41,884 nt of DNA, taken from Rhodospirillaceae bacterium. Its GTDB lineage: Bacteria > Pseudomonadota > Alphaproteobacteria > Rhodospirillales > Rhodospirillaceae. The translations under genes were made by a program, and so were the position numbers. The notes under the pieces were generated by a model. That model searched no databases, was not told where the DNA came from, and saw only the letters and a program-made list of their open reading frames with translations. Numbering within the stretch: position 1 is the stretch's first letter; the number at the start of each line of letters is the position of its first letter. The stretch is taken from assembly GCA_019694335.1 (NCBI GenBank), contig JAIBCD010000026.1:1-41884 (forward strand). Reading direction: 5' to 3'. Shown here one piece after another: positions 17,045 through 23,861 of the stretch.

Positions 17045-17800
17045 TTAGCGCGAAGATCGGATTTGCCAACCCGACGCGGTTAGCTGAAGTGAGGCCGGCC
17101 GCTCCTGATAGTCGCCAGTCGCCTGGGTAAGTGTGGCCTGATGAAAGTCCACGATCGTTTCGGAGCGCCACTTCACTTTTCTCGGCGCCCAAGCCGGGTG
17201 CTCACCGGTTATTCCTTGAAACTCCAGCTTCACGCCGTTTGCATCAATGCCATAGACATCCAGGACGGTGGCCGAATATTGGGCGTCCAAATCCTCTGAT
17301 GCCGCGACAAATCTTGTCATGCTGGGAGAGAAAAGAGGATAACCGGAAATCTGGGTCAACACGCCCGTCTTTCGGTCCAGCAGCTGCCAAGTGTTTCCCT
17401 CATACCATTGCTGTCTAATGGCAAGGAAACGGCCTCCAGCAGCAAGTTCCAGTAAATTGTATCGCCTGTCCTCATCGGCAATTCGGAAATCTTGGCCGTC
17501 CAACAATTTGACTTTCCAGCCGCTCTCATCCCGTACCGCGAGAGCCTTGTTTTTCTGTAAGAAAACTTTTTCGTGCTGTATGGCGCACTCTTGCAGATTG
17601 TTGACTCCCGGACAGACGAACTTGCCTTCCACCTGCGTGATCTGGTTTGCCCAAGCAAATGAGGAGACCAGACAAACAGTGATCAAGGGTAGAGAGACTG
17701 AGGTGGTGGTCACCACTCTACGGTAAAGCCTAAGAATGATCGGGCCGGGAGCGACCACATTCCAGTTTACGACGGTGAAGAGAAGTTTTGCGATCTTCAT
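17045..17800 (-). CDS. Unknown secreted protein with cupin-derived 5' end
   Basis: 251 residues if read from the ATG at 17800. The first ~13 residues (MKIAKLLFTVVNW) are a diverged copy of the start of the cupin gene (MKIPTLPFTVTDW). A hydrophobic, signal-peptide-like stretch then follows (TSVSLPLITVCLVSSFAWA). GTG codons at 17716 or 17713 just before that stretch could be the native start, which would make the cupin part a fusion relic. The mature part has two possible disulfide cysteines (CPGVNNLQEC) and beta-rich repeats of the WQLLDRKTG kind, like a partial propeller. No family was recognised. Base composition is lower in GC than the neighbours, which suggests foreign origin. Confidence 0.7.
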   Translation of the reverse strand: MKIAKLLFTVVNWNVVAPGPIILRLYRRVVTTTSVSLPLITVCLVSSFAWANQITQVEGKFVCPGVNNLQECAIQHEKVFLQKNKALAVRDESGWKVKLLDGQDFRIADEDRRYNLLELAAGGRFLAIRQQWYEGNTWQLLDRKTGVLTQISGYPLFSPSMTRFVAASEDLDAQYSATVLDVYGIDANGVKLEFQGITGEHPAWAPRKVKWRSETIVDFHQATLTQATGDYQERPASLQLTASGWQIRSSR

Positions 17801-17804
17801 GATT

Positions 17805-17922
17805 TCACGAGTTGAGAAATTCGGTTCGAGGGGTGAGCCCGCACACTCGCTGGGCAGTGCTCATGAAGTTCCTGACCCACAGTTCAAGGCCATCCAATTG
17901 GCTCAGGAGTTTGAACGGCCAA
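17805..17922 (-). pseudogene. C-terminal relic of a paralogue of the gene at 18513
   Basis: One minus frame reads PFKLLSQLDGLELW, then VRNFMSTAQRVCGL, and ends at a TGA at 17805-17807. It parallels the last ~35 residues of the 158-residue protein at 18513 (LKLLKQLPGFELRGMNSTSNA). As in that gene, the stop is followed by exactly four bases (AATC on the coding strand) and then the start of a cupin-like reading frame. The rest of the gene is missing, and the 149-residue gene runs into this piece. Confidence 0.65.
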
Positions 17923-18352
17923 CGCGGTCTTGATCCAGTGTCCGTTCGGGAGGCGGAGGATCAAGAACTCTCATCAGTTCGTTATATGCCGCGGATAGCC
18001 CTTGAGACGCGCGCAACGGCGGCTCTTGTCCCTTCTTCCATAAAAGAGAGACGTCGTCGGGGCCGTTGTCGCGTATCGCGGAAAACCAGTCACGCGGGAA
18101 GCCAGGAAGCCTACGCATAAAGGCGGATATGAGCGCGGTCTTGCCTAGGTCAAAGCACAGATCGAGTTCTCTCTCGCCGTTCAGGACAATGCTGAAAGTC
18201 TCATAGCCATAAGTAAGGGTGCCATACACTTCTTCGATTTCATCCCAGACAATGTGGGCCGAGAGCGGGCCGCGTTTAACATCAAACCCATCCTCATGAA
18301 CCGTCACATGCCCGAGCCCCAAGACTTTCAAGATCGAAAGAAGCAATCCCAT
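17903..18352 (-). CDS. Unknown small protein, possible immunity protein
   Basis: 149 residues. A hydrophobic start (LLLSILKVLGLG) is followed by a beta-rich region (HVTVHEDGFDVKRG, then WDEIEEVYGTLTYGY, FSIVLNGERELDL) and helices around PGFPRDWFSAI. The size, the acidic/beta-rich pattern and the position beside similar small genes recall immunity proteins of toxin loci, but no family was recognised. The last ~13 codons overlap the paralogue relic at 17805-17922, so its original C-terminus may have been replaced by recombination. A TATAAT box lies 44 nt before the ATG. Confidence 0.65.
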   Translation of the reverse strand: MGLLLSILKVLGLGHVTVHEDGFDVKRGPLSAHIVWDEIEEVYGTLTYGYETFSIVLNGERELDLCFDLGKTALISAFMRRLPGFPRDWFSAIRDNGPDDVSLLWKKGQEPPLRASQGLSAAYNELMRVLDPPPPERTLDQDRVGRSNS

Positions 18353-18395
18353 ACGCCCTATTCACCTACGGCCGAAGCGGTCTGTGGCGAAAGTG

Positions 18396-18401
18396 ATTAT
18401 A
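18396..18401 (-). promoter_or_regulatory. -10 box TATAAT for the 149-residue gene
   Basis: A perfect TATAAT on the minus strand, preceded by TT, 44 nt upstream of the ATG at 18352. The -35 position at 17 nt spacing is poor (TGTATG). It suggests that this gene has its own promoter within the shuffled region. Confidence 0.45.
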
Positions 18402-18454
18402 AAGCGATTCTCCAACGTCATACAGGTCCCCGACAATGGCGCACCATCCGCCTT

Positions 18455-18508
18455 CTATTCGACCATGGCCCAGTCGGTGACGGTGAAGGGGAGCGTCGGG
18501 ATTTTCAT
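18455..18508 (-). pseudogene. 5' relic of the cupin gene (17 codons then stop)
   Basis: Reads MKIPTLPFTVTDWAMVE and a TAG stop. Over about 49 nt the DNA differs from the intact cupin start (16962-17010) at only about three positions, so this is a fairly recent duplicate. It begins four bases after the stop of the 158-residue gene. The homology breaks off just beyond the stop at 18455. Confidence 0.8.
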
Positions 18509-18512
18509 GATT

Positions 18513-18989
18513 TCAGGAATAAATGGGTTCGGCTTGGGAGTTCGGCCAGCATTCATATCGGGCATTGCTTGTGGAGTTCATGCCCCGCAATTCAAAGCCG
18601 GGCAATTGCTTCAAAAGCTTCAACACTTCGTCCGACCCGTATGTTTCCAGCGGAAATTCAAGAATATTCTTGCTTCCTTCAAGCACAAACCAAACATCAT
18701 AGTCCCAGGCACCCCCGTCGTTTGTTACCACGAAGACTCTACTTAACGTGGAAAGTTCGATTGAATCAGCGCTTCTGTCGGGCCGCGTGACACGTATCTC
18801 ACCATCCGAGACAACAGCCATGTAGTGCGGAAGTTCATGCTGCTTCTCGTCGAAGCTGGCGTTGAAGAATCGCGTGGCAGAGTCTCTCGCTGACTGAGTC
18901 GCCCTAAAGATCAGGTAGTAAATGACATAACTCCCGCCCGCCCCGATCAGGAGCTTCTGCCAATCCTCGAGGCTCTCCCAAATTTCCAT
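18513..18989 (-). CDS. Unknown membrane-anchored small protein, possible immunity protein
   Basis: 158 residues. One membrane helix near the N-terminus (~14-30, LLIGAGGSYVIYYLIF) is followed by a soluble beta/alpha domain (YMAVVSDGEIRVTRPD, SRVFVVTNDGGAWDYDVWFVLEG and a C-terminal KLLKQLPGFEL). A GGGGGCG ribosome site precedes the ATG. No family was recognised. A degraded paralogue of its C-terminus is at 17805-17922. Its place behind the toxin-like genes and its tandem duplication fit an immunity gene; this is inference. Confidence 0.7.
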   Translation of the reverse strand: MEIWESLEDWQKLLIGAGGSYVIYYLIFRATQSARDSATRFFNASFDEKQHELPHYMAVVSDGEIRVTRPDRSADSIELSTLSRVFVVTNDGGAWDYDVWFVLEGSKNILEFPLETYGSDEVLKLLKQLPGFELRGMNSTSNARYECWPNSQAEPIYS

Positions 18990-19031
18990 ATCGCCCCCAC
19001 TATCGTCGCGCCGCCTCTGAACTACTGCATT

Positions 19032-19322
19032 TCAGCGACCACCTATACGGCGCACATCCTGCACGTAGGGATCATAGTGGTGATCTGAGAAAATGTCATA
19101 GAGCCCCCCTCCAAGTCTGTAGCCCAAGTCGCCACCCACCAACGAGCCGACGACGGCGGTCGCTGGCGCTACCACCGGAATCAATGCCCCGCCCGCGCCA
19201 CCGAGCCATCCACCCGCGATAGCCCCCGCGTTTGCTACAGACGCCCGTGCCGGGTTGTCTGCATGCACAATATCATTCAGTGCGAGGCCGGTTCCGAGAA
19301 CGCCTAGTCCGTGGCTCGCCAC
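19032..19322 (-). CDS. Glycine-rich small protein, possible C-terminal part of a toxin gene
   Basis: 96 residues from a GTG at 19322. It is glycine/alanine-rich with a glycine-zipper-like hydrophobic stretch (AGAIAGGWLGGAGGALIPVV, then GSLVGGDLGYRLGGG) and a polar tail (SDHHYDPYVQD). The frame remains open upstream to about 19470 and reads plausibly there (YSFGPNPNSVGRANVTNSTV), overlapping the 3' end of the 249-residue gene in another frame. It may therefore be the continuation of that gene after a frameshift, or a separate overlapping gene. Confidence 0.5.
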   Translation of the reverse strand: MASHGLGVLGTGLALNDIVHADNPARASVANAGAIAGGWLGGAGGALIPVVAPATAVVGSLVGGDLGYRLGGGLYDIFSDHHYDPYVQDVRRIGGR

Positions 19323-19375
19323 CCCTAGACCGCGAGCAACACCGTTTACCGTGGAATTGGTGACGTTCGCCCTGC

Positions 19376-20125
19376 CTACGGAATTTGGGTTCGGCCCAAA
19401 GGAATATCCTTGATAAAGGCTTGCACCTCCGGCCTTGTGATCTCGCGGAACGGTGGTTTCAGCGCATCACGCCCCGCATTGTCGTATCTATCCAGTTGGC
19501 CGACTTGGCGCGCGTAGTCTCCACGTTTGTTGGCGGAATCAACTCCCACCTCCGCTGTGCGCGCCATATAGCCTACCCCCGCGCCATGGACATCAGGGTC
19601 CTCGTCTATCCGGTCTCTGCCGGTGATGAACTGTCCTCTGATCCAATCCATAATCCCGAATTCCGGCGCCCCGGTTTCCGGATTGATTCGGTTCCGGACA
19701 TTGCCCACCAGAAGCATCTCCACTGGCACGCCATACGCAGCGGCTGCTCTGCGCAACGCCGCCACCACCTCCGGATTTTGCAAAGCCTGAGGCACCACCA
19801 TCTCGCCGCGCGCGACGTGGGCGACCTCGGTGTCGCTGCCGCGCCCCTGCAGCGCCAGAATGCGTGCCTCAAACTGGTTCGCCAGCTTTGGGTTCCTGCG
19901 AGCAACCGTACGCAGCGCATCTCGTGTTTCCGCCAATGCGAGGTCGCGCGTTTTCCGCCTCCCCGCTTCCGCAGCCTTCTTGAGCGCGATCAGCGCCCGG
20001 AGGGCGGGCAACCCGGCTGCAACCGCCCGGTCACGGTCGATGCCGAGCTTTGGGGCTTCATCCAAGATCGCCACAAACTTTGCGCGCGTTTCGGGGGAAA
20101 TTTTCCAACGGTCGATACCGGCCAT
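19376..20125 (-). CDS. Toxin-like or phage-derived protein, function unknown
   Basis: 249 residues. The first ~90 are helical and charged (PETRAKFVAILDEAPKLG, then ALIALKKAAEAGRRK). A segment at ~97-160 (DTEVAHVARGEMVVPQAL, LLVGNVRNRINPETGAPEFG) resembles, from memory, a linker found in phage-tail-associated and polymorphic-toxin-like proteins; I cannot name a family. The tail (YDNAGRDALKPPFREITRP) could be a short effector or may be cut by a frameshift (see the open frame at 19032-19470). An AAAGGAC ribosome site lies seven bases before the ATG. It is followed by small unknown genes, as expected of a toxin with immunity partners. There is no signal peptide. Confidence 0.6.
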   Translation of the reverse strand: MAGIDRWKISPETRAKFVAILDEAPKLGIDRDRAVAAGLPALRALIALKKAAEAGRRKTRDLALAETRDALRTVARRNPKLANQFEARILALQGRGSDTEVAHVARGEMVVPQALQNPEVVAALRRAAAAYGVPVEMLLVGNVRNRINPETGAPEFGIMDWIRGQFITGRDRIDEDPDVHGAGVGYMARTAEVGVDSANKRGDYARQVGQLDRYDNAGRDALKPPFREITRPEVQAFIKDIPLGRTQIP

Positions 20126-20216
20126 GCGAGGTCCTTTTCAAAAGGGAAAAGGTCACTCTGCGCCGCTTCCGAATTCATTCAATGCGTCCACGCGTGTTTG
20201 GCGCGTAAACAAACAG

Positions 20217-20244
20217 AAAGGGGCGCAGTTGCCTGCGCCCCTTT
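20217..20244 (-). terminator. Rho-independent terminator after the TonB-OmpA receptor gene
   Basis: Perfect 12-bp stem AAAGGGGCGCAG / CTGCGCCCCTTT with a 4-nt loop (20229-20232). On the minus strand it is followed by TTTCTGTTTGTTT. It lies 33 nt beyond the receptor's stop, just past the parS site, and shields the toxin-like gene from read-through. Confidence 0.85.
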
Positions 20245-20247
20245 ACG

Positions 20248-20263
20248 TGTTTCACGTGAAACA
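20248..20263. other. parS: parS chromosome-partitioning site (ParB binding)
   Basis: TGTTTCACGTGAAACA, a perfect 16-bp palindrome identical to the parS consensus known from Caulobacter and Bacillus (TGTTNCACGTGAAACA). It lies in non-coding DNA between the terminator and the TonB-OmpA gene's stop codon. ParB dimers load here and spread; chromosomal parS sites cluster near the replication origin, so this window is probably origin-proximal. No parA, parB or other origin marker is in the window. A decayed half copy (TGAAACA followed by GTCGTCCCC) lies near 5174-5190 next to the OmpA relic. Confidence 0.88.
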
Positions 20264-20276
20264 ATCGTCCCCGTTT

Positions 20277-23200
20277 TTACGGGTCCATCACGATTTCAAC
20301 ACGGCGGTTCTGGGGCTCGCGCACCCCGTCGCCGGTCGGCACCAGGTTCTCGGACTCGCCTTTGCCCAAGACGGTGATCTGGTTGGCGGTGAAGCCCTGC
20401 TTGGTCAGTTCCGCCTGCACCGCGCGGGCGCGGCGTTCGGACAGCGCGAGGTTATACGCATCCGTACCGGCGCGGTCGGTGTGGCCGGTGACGTGGATCA
20501 CCGCCTTGCCGTTCTTCTTGGCGTACTCGGCCGCTTCCGTGACGATCTTCGAGGCATCGGGCCGCACGTCGGAGCGGTCGAAGTCGAAGAACACCAGGAA
20601 CTTCTGCGGCACGGCCGGGGGCGCCGGACGCGCGGGCGGCGGCGGGGGCGGCGGCGGAGGCGGCGGGGGCGGAGCAGCGGCGGCCACGTCGGCCTTCTTC
20701 ACCGGCGCGGGCGCCGCGCCGAGCTTGAAGCGGATGCCGGTGCGGAAGGTGCGGCCCAGCACGTCGTACAGCGTCGGGTTGGCCGGGATGGCGGCGTACG
20801 GGAAGCCGCCCGGGCCCTGCGCCGCGACCGCCGGATCCTTGTTGGTCAGGTTGTTGACGCTGAAGAACGCCTCGACATCGGCGGCGTCGCCGTTGGCGAT
20901 GCTCGCGACCTTATAGCTGATGCTGGTATCCCAGTAGAACGCGCCGTCGATGCGGTTGTTGTTGATCGTCGGCACGGTCAGGGTCGAGGTCGGGCAGCCC
21001 GAGGTACAGGCGATGTAGCCGTAGCCGCCCTGGTTATAGATCCCGGACGACAGGCCGCGGCCGGTCAAGGTCCAGGTCACCGGATCGTTCACATAGGTCA
21101 GCGTGCCGCGGTAGACCCAGTTGGGCGGGCCGTTGCCCTGGTTCTGGCCGACGGTGTTGGACGGCGGGTTGATGCCGTCGTTCAGGTAGTTCTTGAGGTA
21201 GTGGGTAGCCAGGAAGCGCAGGCCCACCGTGCCCCCCATGGCGCTGGAGAGGTCTTCCAGGCGCACCTGGTAGCTGGCTTCGATGTCGTAGCCGCGGTTG
21301 ACGCGCTGCGCGGCGTTGAACGGCTGCAGGCGGATGACCAGCTGCGTGCCGCCGCCGATGCCGGTGGTGCGGCTGATGGCGGCGCAGTACTGGGTGATGC
21401 CCTGGAAGCAGCGATCCATGATGGTCTGGGCGCCGATCGAGCTGATGCCCTGTGCCAGGTCGATGTTGTAGTAGTCGAACGAAGCCGAGAAGCCCGGGAA
21501 GAACTGGGGCTGCACCACCACGCCGAGGCCGGTGGTGTCGGCCACTTCAGGCACCAGCGCGGTGTTGCCGACCGAGAGACCCTGGTAGAGGGTCAGCGCG
21601 TTGTTGTTGAACGGGTCGGTGACGTTGTTGGTGTTGGCGGTGCCGGCGGCGTAGAGGTCGTTCAGGTTCGGCGCACGGATGTCGCGCGACCGCGTCGCGC
21701 GGAAGCGGATGTCGTCGATCGGGTTATAGGTGGCCCCCACCTTCCAGGTGGTGACGTAGCCCGAGGTCGAGTAGCCCGTGCCGCGCACGGCGGCGTTCAG
21801 GTCGAGCGACTTGGCCCACACCGTGTCCTTGGCGAGCGGGATCACGGTTTCGGCGAAGCCTTCGGTCACGGTGTAGGAACCGAACGTCGGCAGGTAGTTG
21901 CCGGCGAACCAGCCGTTGGCCAGCGAGATCGCGTCGGACCGGCCGCTGATGGCTTCGCGGCGGTGTTCGATGCCGAGCGCCAGCGAGATCGGGCCGGCCC
22001 AATCGGAGAACGGCTCGCCGCGCACGGTGGCGGCCTGCACGTCCTGCACGAAGCGCTGGTTGCGCTGCGGGTGGGCGGGCGAGGCGAAGATGTAATTGAT
22101 CGCCGCCTGGCCATTGACGCCCAGGCCCATGGTGTTCCACGGCACGCAGCCGTTGGTCGGGTTGGTGAGCGTGGAGCGGCACACGATCTGGCCGTTGGGC
22201 CCGCGCACCGCGTCGATGGCGTTGGCGAAGTTGGTCTTGGACGAGACGTTGAGGCCGTTCTCCGACGTGCGGCTGACGCCCTTCTGGTAGTAGGCGTCCC
22301 AGGTCCAGGCGTTGTCGAAGGCGTCGAAGCGGCCCGAGGCGCCGACCACGCCGCGCACGACGGTGCGGTAGTTGTCGAAGGTGACCGTCGGCTGGTCGAC
22401 GTTCATCGAGCCCAGGGTGAACTGGGTGATCTTGTTGGCGGCGATGATCGCGGCGACCGGGGCCGGGATGAACGCGTTGTCGCCCTTGATCGTGATGTTG
22501 TTGATGTTGAATTGCTTGAGCGCCCAACCCGTGGCGTGGGCGGTGCCCCACTGCAGCTGGACAAACGCCTCGAAGTTGTCGGTGAACTGGTAGGAGGCGC
22601 GGGTGAACACGCCCTGGCGGGTGATCTTCTGGTCGAGCGTGTTGTAGAAGTTGACCTGGGTGCCGCGCCAATCGCCGCCGACCATGAACGGATCGCCGAC
22701 CGGCGAGCCGTAGTTGAAGCTTCCGGGCGTGCCGCCCGGGCCGAAGTAGATGCCCTTCAAGGGGCCGGCGCTGGTGATGATGCCGCCCGGTGTCGCCTGG
22801 GACAGGCCCGCGCCCGAAACCAGCAACCGCTGCGGCAGCCCGTTGGTGGCGGTGTAGGCCGGGTTGTTCATGATCAACCAGCCGTTATTGTTCCAATTGC
22901 GCGGCACGCCGAAGATGCCGTCCTTGTTGGAAATCTCGCCGGAGATCAGGAAGTGGCCGCGCTCGTTCGCGAAGCCGGTGCCGCCGGACATCGCGACTTT
23001 CCAGTTGCGGTCGTCGCCGTAGGTGGTGACGCCGCCGGAGACTTCGCCCTTGATGCCGGTGAATTTCTTGTCGAGCACGAAGTTCACCACGCCCGAGAGC
23101 GCGTCGGAGCCGTAAGCGGCCGAGGCGCCGCCGGTCACCACGTCGACACGGCTGATCAGCTGCTGCGGGAAGTCGTTCACGTCCACGAGGCCGTCGATGG

Positions 23201-23612
23201 TCGAGGGCACGGAGCGCTGGCCGTCGAGCAGCACCAGGGTGCGGCCGCTGCCGAGACCGCGCAGGTTGAGGGTGTTCAGGCCGGCCTGGCCGTTGGAGAA
23301 CGAGAGGTTGGAGGTCAGCGGCGTGGCCGAGCCCACCACCGACGGCAACTTGTTGACGAAGTCGGCGATGTTTTCGGGCGCAGCGGCCTGGATCACTTCC
23401 TCGCTGATCACGGTCAGCGGGGTCGGCGCTTCGTAACCATCGCGCAGGATGCGCGTGCCGGTGACGACGATTTCCTCGACGTTCGGCGCTTGGGCGGTGG
23501 CGCTCACCGTCTGGGCCTGGGCGGCGCTCGCCAGAAGCGCGGCGGCGCTGACGGTTGAAAGCGCGCCCGCCTTGATCAAGGCACGCGCGGACAGGGTGTT
23601 GGTAAAGAGCAT
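20277..23612 (-). CDS. TonB-dependent receptor fused to a C-terminal OmpA peptidoglycan-binding domain
   Basis: 1111 residues. Signal peptide to ~33 (SAAQA), a TonB-box/plug start (NVEEIVVTGTRI), plug domain with LNLRGLGSGRTLVLLDGQR and DVVTGGASAAYGSDALSGVVNFV, then a ~750-residue barrel whose last strand (FRTGIRFKLG) ends near residue 966. Normally the protein would stop there. Instead a linker (~969-1003) with 13 consecutive prolines leads to a complete OmpA-like domain (1004-1111): FFDFDRSDVRPDA, the peptidoglycan (diaminopimelate)-contacting GHTDRAG and LSERRARAV, and a C-terminal NRRVEIVMDP. I infer a receptor tethered to the cell wall. The ligand is unknown. A strong promoter lies at 23705-23733 and a terminator downstream. 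The OmpA end resembles the relic at 5262. Confidence 0.93.
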   Translation of the reverse strand: MLFTNTLSARALIKAGALSTVSAAALLASAAQAQTVSATAQAPNVEEIVVTGTRILRDGYEAPTPLTVISEEVIQAAAPENIADFVNKLPSVVGSATPLTSNLSFSNGQAGLNTLNLRGLGSGRTLVLLDGQRSVPSTIDGLVDVNDFPQQLISRVDVVTGGASAAYGSDALSGVVNFVLDKKFTGIKGEVSGGVTTYGDDRNWKVAMSGGTGFANERGHFLISGEISNKDGIFGVPRNWNNNGWLIMNNPAYTATNGLPQRLLVSGAGLSQATPGGIITSAGPLKGIYFGPGGTPGSFNYGSPVGDPFMVGGDWRGTQVNFYNTLDQKITRQGVFTRASYQFTDNFEAFVQLQWGTAHATGWALKQFNINNITIKGDNAFIPAPVAAIIAANKITQFTLGSMNVDQPTVTFDNYRTVVRGVVGASGRFDAFDNAWTWDAYYQKGVSRTSENGLNVSSKTNFANAIDAVRGPNGQIVCRSTLTNPTNGCVPWNTMGLGVNGQAAINYIFASPAHPQRNQRFVQDVQAATVRGEPFSDWAGPISLALGIEHRREAISGRSDAISLANGWFAGNYLPTFGSYTVTEGFAETVIPLAKDTVWAKSLDLNAAVRGTGYSTSGYVTTWKVGATYNPIDDIRFRATRSRDIRAPNLNDLYAAGTANTNNVTDPFNNNALTLYQGLSVGNTALVPEVADTTGLGVVVQPQFFPGFSASFDYYNIDLAQGISSIGAQTIMDRCFQGITQYCAAISRTTGIGGGTQLVIRLQPFNAAQRVNRGYDIEASYQVRLEDLSSAMGGTVGLRFLATHYLKNYLNDGINPPSNTVGQNQGNGPPNWVYRGTLTYVNDPVTWTLTGRGLSSGIYNQGGYGYIACTSGCPTSTLTVPTINNNRIDGAFYWDTSISYKVASIANGDAADVEAFFSVNNLTNKDPAVAAQGPGGFPYAAIPANPTLYDVLGRTFRTGIRFKLGAAPAPVKKADVAAAAPPPPPPPPPPPPPARPAPPAVPQKFLVFFDFDRSDVRPDASKIVTEAAEYAKKNGKAVIHVTGHTDRAGTDAYNLALSERRARAVQAELTKQGFTANQITVLGKGESENLVPTGDGVREPQNRRVEIVMDP

Positions 23613-23704
23613 GGAGGCCTTCCCCTACGATTGGTGGACGGGTTTTCCGTCCGGGCAAAAAAAGACGAAAAGGTTCGTGATATCAGAGGATCACGTTGGC
23701 CTTG

Positions 23705-23733
23705 GTTATAGTCAGAACCGCCCGGTCCGCCAA
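23705..23733 (-). promoter_or_regulatory. Sigma70-type promoter of the TonB-OmpA receptor gene
   Basis: On the minus strand TTGGCG (23733-23728) and TATAAC (23710-23705) are separated by exactly 17 nt. Transcription would begin near 23698, leaving a leader of about 85 nt before the ATG at 23612, which has an AGGGGAAGG ribosome site. Confidence 0.6.
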
Positions 23734-23861
23734 CCCACTCGGGGGAGTTGTTAACCTTTATCCCGTGGGGCGTTGCATATTTGCCCGCGCCCCTAGCACT
23801 TAATAAAAGGTATCGCCCAAGGTGCAGAGAACCGCCCCGACCACGCGGATCCCGGGGTCTG

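Noticed and set aside
20630-20680. Proline-codon run read as a simple-sequence error
   Set aside because: The 13 proline codons use CCG, CCC and CCT mixed, and the frame is kept on both sides, so a polymerase-slip artefact is less likely; it stays a linker.
19830-23558. Plus-strand frame of over 1200 codons opposite the TonB-OmpA receptor
   Set aside because: Composition is Arg/Gly/Val/Ala/His low-complexity with no motifs; the opposite strand carries the receptor with promoter and terminator.
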